64,000 nucleotides of DNA from an uncultured Muribaculaceae bacterium. Its GTDB lineage: Bacteria; Bacteroidota; Bacteroidia; Bacteroidales; Muribaculaceae. A program made the position numbers and the translations under genes. The stretch spans positions 79,621-143,620 of the forward strand of contig CAJULY010000005.1 in the NCBI GenBank assembly GCA_910587185.1. Reading direction: 5' to 3'. The notes under the pieces are model-generated. The model was not told the origin of the DNA and made no database searches. It was given only the letters and a program-made list of their open reading frames with translations. Of this stretch, positions 33,581-42,305 are shown piece by piece; within the stretch, counting starts at the first letter, position 1, and the number at the start of each line of letters is the position of its first letter.

Positions 33581-36500
33581 TCAAAGGACTACGTGGAGAG
33601 TTCTGGGTGTGCGGATGCGCGGTTTCAGTTCTCCTCCGAAAAGATAGAGATCGTTGTTGTCGCCCGCTATCATGGATGCACCCGCACGGGCGTTCATCGC
33701 GTCGGGATTACCTGCGGTCCATTTGCCGGAAGCGGGGTCAAAGATGAATATGCGGGGATTGAAACGATACCATGCTATGGGATGGAGAAGATAATCGGGA
33801 GCCTGATTCTTGAGCGCGTCAAGGAAGATGTCCTTGTTGACACCGCCGGCAACGGCGATCCGTCCGTCGGAAAGGGTGGTTGCAGCGCCTCCGCCGGTAG
33901 CGACTTTCTCGCCTTCGGGAGTAGCCGGACCCTGGATTTCGCTCCATTTGTCCTTGGCGGGATCATAGACGAGGCCTCCAAGTTCGAGCGAGGGCTCTTT
34001 TCCGTCATGACGTCCTGCGAAACCGCCCCAGAGCCATAACTTTCCATCCGCAGCGGCCATGACAGGCTGCACGCGCGGATTGCCGGGCATGGATTTCAGC
34101 TTTTTCCAGCCTTTGGCGGGATTGCTGAGGTCGAGTGCAAAGAGATCCTTGGAAGGTTTCTCGTCGATATTGCCGCCGGCCACATAGATTGTGTTGCCGA
34201 TGGCTGCAGCGGCCATATTGTCGATTGATTTAGGCAGAGCGGGCAATGAAGTGACTGTCATCTCCGGGGTGAGGAGCATGCATTCGGTCAGGTTGCCGTT
34301 GTCGGCAGTGCCGCCTATGATGACTATTCCGGAAGGAACAGAGACTGAGGCTCCGTAGGCGGCAGCCTGAGGCAGTGAACCGACGCGTGACAGTTCGAGA
34401 GTGGTCGGGTCAATGGAGTAGATGCCCTTGTAGAATTTTTTCCGGGCTCCTGCTGCGAGCGGTTCGTCGCAGGGGAAATTGCAACCGCCGGCTACAATTA
34501 TGGTGCCGTCGGCGAGGCGGCCGGCATAGGCGGCTGAAACGCCGCGTTCATATCCCGGTTCTATTTCATAAAGATCTTTCATATTGTCGATGGTTAATTT
34601 GAATGTCGTTGCCGGCAGGCTGTCGGCGTTTATAAGGTTTGAGGTCGAGTAGGGCTGCCATCCGTAGCGCACCAGACGCGGACGGGCGACTTTATCGGAG
34701 GAAACGGTGACAACGCCGTCGCCTATCGTCGCTTCGGCCGGGAAATACATTCCTTCAGTCTCGGCAAGTTCGAAAAGCGTGGGGGCTTTCCCGTCGGAGG
34801 TAGTCATTCCGTTCGCGTTTTCGAAGGTTACGGTCACTGTGCCTTTGGCATCGGCTGTCGCTTTCACCGGAACAGGACCGGACGGAACGAGCGATTCGAA
34901 GCCATAGACATTGTGGAGTGCCTGACGGGCAACGCGAAGCCCGACGGGACGTTTGTTACGGGGATGGACATCTGTGGGATTGCCCTGGTCGGAGCTGACC
35001 GCCATATAAGCGTTGTCGATTTCACCGGCCATGCGGCGCTGGCTGTCGCGGAACGTAGGCCATGATGGACGATTTATGCTGCTGAGCTGAACGAAACAGA
35101 ACGGGAGATCCTGACGGCGGAATTCCCGGCGCCAGCTGTCAACAAGCAGGGGGAACATCTTGGCATGCAGGTCGGTGTTATGAGCGTTGGATTCTCCCTG
35201 ATACCAGATGACACCGGCAATGTCGGGGCTGCCAAGCGGACGGATTCCGGCCGAGAACAGATAGCTCGGCTCATAGGGATGGCGATGGGGGGCAGGGGCG
35301 TTTTTGTTGGCTCGGCCCTGTGCCCAAGGCTGGATATAGTCGTTGCGGCGCCAGTTGATCAAAGCCTCGGGCATCTCGGCTTCGAGAGTGTTGACATCGA
35401 TCCAGGATTCCGTAGGCGAACCGCCAACAGCATTGCTGATTATGCCGACAGGCACCTTCAGCGAGTCGCGCAGCTCTTTTGCGAAGAAATAGGCCACGGC
35501 GGAGAGACGGCCTGCGTTATCAGGTGTAACAGCGGCCCACCGGGCGGGATGATAATGTCCGAGAGTATCGATGGCTGCCAGTTGCTGAGGGGTCCATTCG
35601 ACATTGTCGGTGCGCGCTATGGCGCGCATGTCGTAGAAGCGCAGCAAGGGATCGGCGCTGGCCGCTATAGCCTCTTTTCCGCCAACGGCAGAGGCCAGAG
35701 GAAATTCCATGTTGCTCTGTCCGGAGGCTACCCAGACTTCGCCTGCGAGGATGTCGGTCAGCGTAAGGGTCTTTTTGCCGTCGGTGACGGTCATGGTGTA
35801 GGCACCGTCGGCCAGAGGCGCTGTGGTGACCTGCCAGTTGCCGGCTATGTCGGCTACGGCGGAATAGGAGATGCCGTCAAGGGTCAGGGTTATTTTCGAT
35901 CCTGTGTCGGCGGTTCCGCGTATTGTCAGGGGACGGTGGCGCTGGAGGACCATGCCGCTCTGATAGTAGGGGGCGAGTTTCAGTCCGCCATGTTTGCCCG
36001 TGATGGCTCCATAGACTGTTTTGGCCAGAATGTTGTAGCCTTCGGCATTGGGATGGACACCGTCATGGATAAGGTCCTGGCGATCACGCAACGGGGCGTC
36101 GAAGTCAATCAGCTCCACGTTGTTGATACGGGCCACATCCTCGATGGCTTTCTGTTCGAGCAGACGCCAGTCGCGTGTTCCGGTGCGGAACCGCGGATGA
36201 CGGGCCACGATCGGAGTCAGACGCGCGATGATGATCCTGCGGTCGGGACGTCCCGCGCGCAGACTGTCGATCAGAGCGTTGTAGTCGGTCACGAATTCAT
36301 CACCATACTCGGGCCAGTCGCGGGGATCGGTGTCGTTGATGCCGAGGTGGATGACCACAATGTCGGCATCCATTGCCAGCGCTTCCTTGAATTCCGGGAC
36401 GTTGAAATAAGGTCGGTGTCCGTGGCGCATGAGCGTCGATCCGGAGTGCCCGAAATTACCCACCTCGTAGTTATCGCCGAGCATAGTCTGCAGACGTCCG

Positions 36501-36643
36501 GGATAGGACAAGGCTTCGCGGGTGGAGTCGGGCAAAGTTAGTCCGAACGTTATGCTGTTACCTACGCAAGCTACCTTTATTTTAGCATGCAGGCTCACCC
36601 CCAGAAGGAGGAGAGCCGCAAAAATCAGATGTCGGAATCTCAT
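33581..36643 (-). CDS. Three-domain sialic acid protein: SGNH esterase, sialate O-acetylesterase, kelch mutarotase
   Basis: A 1020-residue exported protein. Signal peptide residues 1-20. Domain 1 (about 21-215) is an SGNH hydrolase: CVGNSITFG (S30), HLGINDTDP, and DGVHPNAEGY. Domain 2 (about 220-690) is a sialate O-acetylesterase: WVASGQSNMEFPL, GVIWYQGESNAHN, and GNPTDVHPRNKRPVG. Domain 3 (about 695-1020) is a six-blade kelch propeller like NanM (N-acetylneuraminate epimerase): repeats include AGGCNFPCDEPLAAGARK, VIIGGTADNGN and LWLWGGFAGRHDG. Together they would strip acetyl groups and convert the anomer before uptake. Lies 4 bases after nanA. Confidence 0.88.
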   Translation of the reverse strand: MRFRHLIFAALLLLGVSLHAKIKVACVGNSITFGLTLPDSTREALSYPGRLQTMLGDNYEVGNFGHSGSTLMRHGHRPYFNVPEFKEALAMDADIVVIHLGINDTDPRDWPEYGDEFVTDYNALIDSLRAGRPDRRIIIARLTPIVARHPRFRTGTRDWRLLEQKAIEDVARINNVELIDFDAPLRDRQDLIHDGVHPNAEGYNILAKTVYGAITGKHGGLKLAPYYQSGMVLQRHRPLTIRGTADTGSKITLTLDGISYSAVADIAGNWQVTTAPLADGAYTMTVTDGKKTLTLTDILAGEVWVASGQSNMEFPLASAVGGKEAIAASADPLLRFYDMRAIARTDNVEWTPQQLAAIDTLGHYHPARWAAVTPDNAGRLSAVAYFFAKELRDSLKVPVGIISNAVGGSPTESWIDVNTLEAEMPEALINWRRNDYIQPWAQGRANKNAPAPHRHPYEPSYLFSAGIRPLGSPDIAGVIWYQGESNAHNTDLHAKMFPLLVDSWRREFRRQDLPFCFVQLSSINRPSWPTFRDSQRRMAGEIDNAYMAVSSDQGNPTDVHPRNKRPVGLRVARQALHNVYGFESLVPSGPVPVKATADAKGTVTVTFENANGMTTSDGKAPTLFELAETEGMYFPAEATIGDGVVTVSSDKVARPRLVRYGWQPYSTSNLINADSLPATTFKLTIDNMKDLYEIEPGYERGVSAAYAGRLADGTIIVAGGCNFPCDEPLAAGARKKFYKGIYSIDPTTLELSRVGSLPQAAAYGASVSVPSGIVIIGGTADNGNLTECMLLTPEMTVTSLPALPKSIDNMAAAAIGNTIYVAGGNIDEKPSKDLFALDLSNPAKGWKKLKSMPGNPRVQPVMAAADGKLWLWGGFAGRHDGKEPSLELGGLVYDPAKDKWSEIQGPATPEGEKVATGGGAATTLSDGRIAVAGGVNKDIFLDALKNQAPDYLLHPIAWYRFNPRIFIFDPASGKWTAGNPDAMNARAGASMIAGDNNDLYLFGGELKPRIRTPRTLHVVL

Positions 36644-36647
36644 ATTT

Positions 36648-37571
36648 CTATAGTTTGTTGCAGCGGCAGAAGAAATCTATTGCATCAAGTTCAGCACGCA
36701 TCGCCTCTTCTTCCTCGTCAGTCATGTTCTGGAACGGAACACGGTTGGGACCGAGGTCAAGACCTATGAGTTTCATTATCCGTTTTCCGGCAACGATGTT
36801 GCCGCGATAGTGGCAGATTACGTTGATGACCTCCTGGGCGTAGTTCTGATGTTCACGCGCACCTTCGAGATCACCGTTGTTCCAACATTCGATGATGGCG
36901 TTGAGTTCGCGGCCGTTGTAGTTGGTGGTACCTCCGATGCCGCCCTGAGCGCCTCCCATGGCGAGAGAGGGAAGGATGGTTTCGTCCTGGCCGTGGAGCA
37001 TGTCGAACTTGCCGTTCTTGTAGAGGCGGCACTGGTTGTATTCGTAGATGCTTTCGTAGGTGTATTTTATGCCTGCGAAGTTGGGTACGCGGCCGTCAAC
37101 TTCCTCCAGAAGCTTGATCATGGGGAGATATGCGCCGTTGAATGCGGGGATATGATAATAGTAGAAGGGAAGTTCAGGAGCGCCTGCGGCGATATATTCG
37201 ATATATTTCACGAGTTCCTCAACGCGGTTGATTTTGGGGAAGGGGGGAGCCATCGCTCCGATGCCCCATGCACCGATTTCGGCTGCGTGACGGGCGAGTT
37301 CGCGGCTTTCACGGGCGCAGCAGCTGCCCACGTGGACAATCACCTTGAATCCTTCGGGAGCGGCTTTGACCCAGGCTTCGGCTATGGCTTTGCGCTCATC
37401 GGGTGTGAGCATGTAGCCCTCGCCTGAAGAGCCGTTGATAAAAACACCTTTCATCCCGTTGGCAACAAGCATGTTGCAATACTGGGGAATCGGTTCTACA
37501 TTGATGTCGCCGTTTTCATGAAACGGAGTAAAAGGAGCGTCGATCAGACCTTTGATTTTTTCGAATTCCAT
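36648..37571 (-). CDS. nanA: N-acetylneuraminate lyase
   Basis: A 307-residue aldolase splitting N-acetylneuraminate into N-acetylmannosamine and pyruvate. It is a DHDPS-superfamily TIM barrel: GVFINGSSGEGYMLTPDER carries the GSSGE carboxylate-binding motif, FYYYHIPAFNG the catalytic tyrosine, and FAGIKYTYES the Schiff-base lysine. Start chosen at MEFEKIKGLIDAPFTPF, since the five preceding residues are not family-like. It follows the transporter by 56 bases. Confidence 0.95.
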   Translation of the reverse strand: MEFEKIKGLIDAPFTPFHENGDINVEPIPQYCNMLVANGMKGVFINGSSGEGYMLTPDERKAIAEAWVKAAPEGFKVIVHVGSCCARESRELARHAAEIGAWGIGAMAPPFPKINRVEELVKYIEYIAAGAPELPFYYYHIPAFNGAYLPMIKLLEEVDGRVPNFAGIKYTYESIYEYNQCRLYKNGKFDMLHGQDETILPSLAMGGAQGGIGGTTNYNGRELNAIIECWNNGDLEGAREHQNYAQEVINVICHYRGNIVAGKRIMKLIGLDLGPNRVPFQNMTDEEEEAMRAELDAIDFFCRCNKL

Positions 37572-37627
37572 TGTTGTATGAAGCATGTAATTAAAGTAAT
37601 CTTTTTAATGTTGACTGAGGAGAGGGA

Positions 37628-38938
37628 TCAGACTGTTGCGGTTTCAGCAGCCTCGTTTGTCGCTGACGAAGCTTCTGTCTCCATGTCCTTGTCGTCATAT
37701 TTAGGCTTGAGAAGAGTGAGCTGAAGGGCGAGGGCAATCAGGAGAATTCCACCCATGAGGGCGAAGCACATTCCGAGACCCACCGATTCAGCGAGCGAAC
37801 CGAGCAGCTGAGTGGTTATCGCACCCATGATTACTCCGAGAGAGTTCATGAAGCCGTAGGCCATTGCGCGCTGGCGCGAGGAAACGAACTGGCAGAGGAT
37901 AGGCATGTTGTTGGCGTCGAACATTCCGTAGCCGATACCGAAGAAGAGTCCGGCGAGGATCGAGAGCCATGCGTTGTGGGCCAGACCGATGAACACCAGT
38001 GCGGGAATCATCATGGCCAGACCGATGGCGCTCGTGTATATTCGTCCTTTGACATTTTTCCTGACCCAGCGGTCGCTTATGGGGCCTCCGACCATAACTC
38101 CGATGAAGCTCGAGACTGCGATTGTCAGCGTTGCCATCGGGCCTGCCCATTCCATGCTCAGGTTGAGATTGTCGTGGAAAAGAGTGGGGAGCCAGTTTTT
38201 GGTTGCCCATCCGGGTATGGAGCTGCTTGCGAAGAAGAAGAGGATGACCCAGAATGCCATAGTGGAAAATACGACGGCGAAGGAGCGGATGACCGATTCC
38301 TTGTTGGGGGTGCGGGCGTTTTTGCCGGAGGCCGTAGCCTTCATGGTTCCGTGGCCGCTCTTTTCATGGAGGAGGAATATGAGAATTACGGCGTAAGCGA
38401 CACCGATTATACCGAACCAGTGGAATGTTTCCTGCCATGACCAGGTTGAAGCCACGAGAGAACCGAATCCGCCGAGAGCCTGTCCGCAATAGAGACCGGT
38501 CATGTGGAGACCGATTGCGAGAGAGCGCCCTTTGCCTGTGAAATAATCGGCGATCAGCGAGAGGGCTGAGGGTATGTAGAGAGCCTCGGAGATTCCCATG
38601 ATTCCTCTGAGCCACATGAGTTCGTGGAAATCGTCGCAAAGTCCCATGGCGTATGTCACGCCGGACCATACGCCCAGAGATCCTACGATCAGCCACTTAC
38701 GGCTTATGCGGTCGGCGACGGCTCCGGAGAACGGGCTCGATATGCCATAGACCCAGAGGAAAATCGCCATCAGAGCGCCGAACGCCTCGGCGTTACGTAA
38801 GGCAGGAATGTCCAGGGCTATGTTGCTTTGCATTGTGGAGAGCATCTGGCGGTCCATATAATTCAGGAGCGCCACCACCCAGAGTAAGCCAACGACTACC
38901 CAGGGATAATAAGTGCTTTGGTTGGATGTTTTTGTCAT
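37628..38938 (-). CDS. MFS transporter, probable sialic acid permease
   Basis: A 436-residue major facilitator protein with about 12 membrane helices. Helix 1 and loop LLNYMDRQMLSTMQ, the A-motif GAVADRISRKWLIVG between helices 2 and 3, and a second A-motif GGPISDRWVRK are visible; the sequence resembles the anion:cation symporter group. The first gene after the promoter at 38968-38975 and followed by nanA, so N-acetylneuraminate is the likely substrate. Start at MTKTSNQSTYYPW because the promoter box overlaps the longer N-terminal extension. Confidence 0.88.
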   Translation of the reverse strand: MTKTSNQSTYYPWVVVGLLWVVALLNYMDRQMLSTMQSNIALDIPALRNAEAFGALMAIFLWVYGISSPFSGAVADRISRKWLIVGSLGVWSGVTYAMGLCDDFHELMWLRGIMGISEALYIPSALSLIADYFTGKGRSLAIGLHMTGLYCGQALGGFGSLVASTWSWQETFHWFGIIGVAYAVILIFLLHEKSGHGTMKATASGKNARTPNKESVIRSFAVVFSTMAFWVILFFFASSSIPGWATKNWLPTLFHDNLNLSMEWAGPMATLTIAVSSFIGVMVGGPISDRWVRKNVKGRIYTSAIGLAMMIPALVFIGLAHNAWLSILAGLFFGIGYGMFDANNMPILCQFVSSRQRAMAYGFMNSLGVIMGAITTQLLGSLAESVGLGMCFALMGGILLIALALQLTLLKPKYDDKDMETEASSATNEAAETATV

Positions 38939-38967
38939 GATAACTAAGGTAAGACTGTTAAGCGAAG

Positions 38968-38975
38968 CAAATTTA
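38968..38975 (-). promoter_or_regulatory. Promoter -7 box of the sialic acid operon
   Basis: Minus strand TAAATTTG, 29 bases before the transporter start. The downstream five genes have gaps of 4-56 bases and may form one transcript. Confidence 0.7.
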
Positions 38976-38998
38976 ATAATAAATATTGCAATAAACAA

Positions 38999-39039
38999 CG
39001 AAAATCCGCCTGACTTTCACAAAATAAAAATCAGACGGA
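38999..39039 (-). terminator. Weak terminator after the thioredoxin-like gene
   Basis: Stem TCCGCCTGA (39005-39013) pairs with TCAGACGGA (39031-39039) with one G-T pair; on the minus strand ATTTTCG follows. It would separate the hflX-linked genes from the sialic acid operon. Confidence 0.4.
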
Positions 39040-39082
39040 ATATGGAATGCGGCTGCGCAGCTTTAAAAAAAGCCGTTTTATG

Positions 39083-39997
39083 TCATAAGCCGGCGAGCGC
39101 CTCCTGCAGCTTTTCCAAAACGGGATCGCGTAAAATCACTTTTCTGTCGCTGTCAAGCAGATATATTCCGGGCAACTCGGGGATGTCATAGAGCTCGTTG
39201 TCAAGAATTCCCGAGTCATCGATTCCTACCGTCCATTCCCGGGGCATAGCTTTTTCCGTGCGGCTCCACAGATCCCTGTCGCCTTCAACACACACGGCCA
39301 CGACTTTTATCCGGTCTTTCTCAATGAGATATGCCAGCGTTTCGTCGTTTCTGAGTTTCGCTATGACTTCCATGCAGTGTTCGCAGTCGGGGTCATACAA
39401 CAGAAGTAGGGTGGGAACCCCGGGCTGGGAGTAAAGACTCGTGGCGTTGCCGTGGCGTGTGATGAAATCGAAATCCGCGGCAATAGTGCCCGGGCGGTTT
39501 TTCAGGGCAGCCGCAAGTCTGTAGCGGGGTTCTTCAAGCTCGTAGGTGTCGAGACCCGGGAGCCGTGTCCACTGCGAGAGGAATTCGATATAGACATCGT
39601 CGGATCTGACAGGCGACTGCGGGTCGGAGAGGTACATTTCGATCAGTTCATAGATCAGCGCGCGCGTCCGGGGGTCGGCTGTAACTCTGGTGAGGAAGGA
39701 AAGTGTCGGTTCATGCCAGCGCGCGGAGTCGGCGTGCTGATACAGATTTACGAAGTTGACAAAATTCTGTTCCATGAACCGGCTGTCGTGAAGCCGCGCT
39801 GTGTCGGCAGGGTCGAGGGAGTCCCAGAAATGTTCCATCAGGTATGCGGCACGTTCGCGCGGGGTGCGTAGCGTGGCCGGAATTTCAGGCAGGGGCAGTT
39901 CGGCCACCGAATCGGCAACAGCCATGTCAGTGTCGGTATCCGCTTCTGCGTGACACCATGAGGAAAGAAACAAGAGGAAGGAAAGGAAAGCAGTCAT
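39083..39997 (-). CDS. Exported thioredoxin-like protein (TlpA/DUF5106-like)
   Basis: A 304-residue exported protein. Start chosen at MTAFLSFLLFLSSWCHA (39997): this gives a proper signal peptide and sits two bases after the preceding gene's stop. Residues about 40-190 are a helical domain of the type attached to Bacteroidales periplasmic thioredoxins. The C-terminal domain has the redox motif YDPDCEHCMEV (CxxC) and the cis-proline region ELPGIYLLD. It likely acts as a periplasmic thiol oxidoreductase; the partner is unknown. It follows the hydrolase gene by two bases. Confidence 0.82.
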   Translation of the reverse strand: MTAFLSFLLFLSSWCHAEADTDTDMAVADSVAELPLPEIPATLRTPRERAAYLMEHFWDSLDPADTARLHDSRFMEQNFVNFVNLYQHADSARWHEPTLSFLTRVTADPRTRALIYELIEMYLSDPQSPVRSDDVYIEFLSQWTRLPGLDTYELEEPRYRLAAALKNRPGTIAADFDFITRHGNATSLYSQPGVPTLLLLYDPDCEHCMEVIAKLRNDETLAYLIEKDRIKVVAVCVEGDRDLWSRTEKAMPREWTVGIDDSGILDNELYDIPELPGIYLLDSDRKVILRDPVLEKLQEALAGL

Positions 39998-39999
39998 GT

Positions 40000-40965
40000 T
40001 CACTCCGGCATATTGGCTTTTATGTAGTCCTTGATTGAGAAATCTTTCTGATAGGCTCCGCGTCCGGGGAGGGTCACGGTTGTCCATGAAAATTCCTTGC
40101 GTGAGCCTGAAAGTACATGGTTAAGGAACCCGGCTATGTCATAAAGGTTGTTTTCCATAGGGCTCAGGGCTATTTCATGACCTGCGCCGAGCTCCGTCCA
40201 GAATGCACCGGCTCCTCCTCCGTTTCTGACGGCGGTAGCTATGTATTCCGATCCGTACAGGCCAATAGGTCCAAGCACAAGACTGTTATAGGGAACCTGC
40301 CGGTCGGCGTCGCCCTGAAAAAGCATCACGGGACAGAGATTGTCGGCAATCGTCGGCGCCCCTTGCGAAAGAATCGCGCCTGCAAATGTGACCGCGGCCG
40401 CATAGTTGAACTGCGGAGGAAAAGCCGCAGGGCGATCCGTCACGAGAGTGTATTCGGCCTGAAGGGCTGTAATCGCGCCTGCGCTTGACCCCGAGGCGAT
40501 TATCATGGAGGGATTTATGTTCCATTCGTCACTGTGGGCAATGACGAATGCAGTGGCTGTGAGGTAATCGGCAGTGGCTGTCTTAATGGCCGATACAAGC
40601 GCCTCGCCGAATCGGTTGAGGGCTTTCGGGGCCGAGGGGTTGAAGCCGGCCAACGTAGTGCGGTAATCTATTGAAACGACAACATAGCCTTGACGGGCCA
40701 TGAAGTTGAAATAGTCGAGATAGCGTGCGTCATCGCGCGTTCCGTGGGTGAATCCGCCTCCGAATGCGAAGATGATAGCGGGGCGACGGCCCCGTGAACT
40801 GTCGGATGCGGTCTCGTAGCGGTCAAGTTTCAGTTCCGGGCTTACGCTGTAGGTGAAAGTGGTTTTGGTCACCTTCGAATCCGCTGCGGAAACGTGCATG
40901 GCCAAAGCCGATACAAGTCCCACGAACAGCATGGCGAGGCGCCGGTGTAACGATTTTGAATCCAT
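40000..40965 (-). CDS. Exported alpha/beta hydrolase (carboxylesterase-like)
   Basis: A 321-residue hydrolase. Start chosen at MDSKSLHRRLAMLFVG (40965), which begins a signal peptide ending at VSAAD; the longer frame would lie inside hflX. Oxyanion-hole motif FAFGGGFTHG (HGGG type), nucleophile elbow ASGSSAGA, acid region LFQGDADRQVPYN and histidine LGAGHEIAL form a plausible catalytic triad. Probably a periplasmic esterase acting on acyl or acetyl esters. It begins 22 bases after hflX ends. Confidence 0.85.
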   Translation of the reverse strand: MDSKSLHRRLAMLFVGLVSALAMHVSAADSKVTKTTFTYSVSPELKLDRYETASDSSRGRRPAIIFAFGGGFTHGTRDDARYLDYFNFMARQGYVVVSIDYRTTLAGFNPSAPKALNRFGEALVSAIKTATADYLTATAFVIAHSDEWNINPSMIIASGSSAGAITALQAEYTLVTDRPAAFPPQFNYAAAVTFAGAILSQGAPTIADNLCPVMLFQGDADRQVPYNSLVLGPIGLYGSEYIATAVRNGGGAGAFWTELGAGHEIALSPMENNLYDIAGFLNHVLSGSRKEFSWTTVTLPGRGAYQKDFSIKDYIKANMPE

Positions 40966-40987
40966 GTCTTTAATGCGGTTTGATGTT

Positions 40988-42220
40988 TCATTCCGTCTCC
41001 GTGAAATCCGATTCGTCATAGTTTTGGTAAAGGAAGTCATTATAGGGGAAACGGGTAAGATGGATCTGTTTTGCTTTTTCATAGAGGAGATGTTTGAGTT
41101 TATCTATACCGATCCCTTTTTTTGCGGAGATGAATACCGCGTTGTCGCCGAGTCGTCCCATCCAGGTGTGCTCGAGTTCCTCCAGGGGGATGTTCTCGCG
41201 CGAGAACGGTGTCAGGTCATCGGGATCTTTAGGCTTATACGTGAAGGCGTCAATCTTGTTGAATACCATGATCATGGGCTTGTCGGCCCCGTCGCAGACC
41301 TCGGCGAGCGTGCGGTTCACGACCTCTATCTGTTCCTCGAAGTTGGGGTGTGAGATATCGACCACATGGACAAGTACGTCGGCTTCCCTGACTTCATCGA
41401 GCGTCGATTTGAACGATTCGATCAGATGAGTCGGAAGTTTGCGGATGAATCCGACCGTGTCGCTCAGAAGGAAAGGCAGATTGTCTATGACCACTTTGCG
41501 CACCGTGGTGTCAAGCGTTGCGAAGAGTTTGTTTTCGGCGAAGACGTCGCTCTTGCTCAGGAGATTCATCAGAGTCGATTTGCCGACATTGGTGTAGCCG
41601 ACGAGAGCCACGCGGGTCAGTTTGCCGCGGTTTTTCCTCTGGACGGCTTTCTGCTTGTCGATGTCGCGCAGCTCGGCTTTCAGTCGCGATATCTTGTCGA
41701 GGATAATCCGTCGGTCGGTCTCGATCTGAGTCTCGCCGGGCCCGCGCATGCCGATACCGCCCCGCTGACGCTCAAGGTGAGTCCACATTCTGGTCAGGCG
41801 CGGCAGAAGATACTGATATTGGGCAAGCTCAACCTGTGTCTTGGCATTGGCAGTCTGGGCTCTTTTGGCGAATATGTCAAGGATCAGGCTTGTGCGGTCG
41901 AGAATCTTGACTTTCAGCTCTTTCTCTATGTTGGCAACCTGTTTTGCGGTGAGGTCGTCATCGAAAATAGCCATGCCGATCTCGTTGTCTTCGACATATT
42001 GGCGTATTTCCTCGAGTTTTCCTTTACCGACGAACGTACGGGAATCGGCCTGATTCATTCTCTGGAGAAACCGGCGCTCGGTGACCGCTCCGGCCGTGTC
42101 GGCCAGAAAAGCGAGCTCGTCGAGATATTCGTTTGCTTTCTCTTCGCTCTGTTGCGGAGTGATGAGGCCCACGAGCACCGCGCGTTCGGAACTCTCATTC
42201 TCTATGATCAAATCTTTCAT
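40988..42220 (-). CDS. hflX: GTPase HflX
   Basis: A 410-residue ribosome-associated GTPase that splits stalled or heat-damaged 70S ribosomes. The N-terminal domain carries DSRTFVGKGKLEEI, then a linker helix with RGGIGMRGPGETQIETDRR. G domain motifs are GYTNVGKST (G1), DTVGF (G3) and FNKID (G4), with SAKKG as G5. Start MKDLIIENESSERAVLVGL at 42220 fits the promoter at 42245-42252; the longer frame overlaps that promoter. Confidence 0.96.
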   Translation of the reverse strand: MKDLIIENESSERAVLVGLITPQQSEEKANEYLDELAFLADTAGAVTERRFLQRMNQADSRTFVGKGKLEEIRQYVEDNEIGMAIFDDDLTAKQVANIEKELKVKILDRTSLILDIFAKRAQTANAKTQVELAQYQYLLPRLTRMWTHLERQRGGIGMRGPGETQIETDRRIILDKISRLKAELRDIDKQKAVQRKNRGKLTRVALVGYTNVGKSTLMNLLSKSDVFAENKLFATLDTTVRKVVIDNLPFLLSDTVGFIRKLPTHLIESFKSTLDEVREADVLVHVVDISHPNFEEQIEVVNRTLAEVCDGADKPMIMVFNKIDAFTYKPKDPDDLTPFSRENIPLEELEHTWMGRLGDNAVFISAKKGIGIDKLKHLLYEKAKQIHLTRFPYNDFLYQNYDESDFTETE

Positions 42221-42244
42221 GCGGGATAATCTTGTTTTATCATG

Positions 42245-42252
42245 CAAAGATA
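42245..42252 (-). promoter_or_regulatory. Promoter -7 box of hflX
   Basis: Minus strand TATCTTTG, 24 bases before the chosen hflX start. The hydrolase and thioredoxin-like genes downstream probably share it. Confidence 0.75.
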
Positions 42253-42305
42253 GCTGTTGCGACGGAGAGTTGCAAATCAATTGAAGCGGTCCGTTTCACC
42301 GGAGA

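Noticed and set aside
35165..36541. 458-codon plus-strand frame
   Set aside because: Antisense to the esterase/mutarotase gene, with low-complexity Gly/Val/Arg composition typical of a shadow frame.
41366..42229. 287-codon plus-strand frame
   Set aside because: Antisense to hflX, which has complete GTPase motifs.
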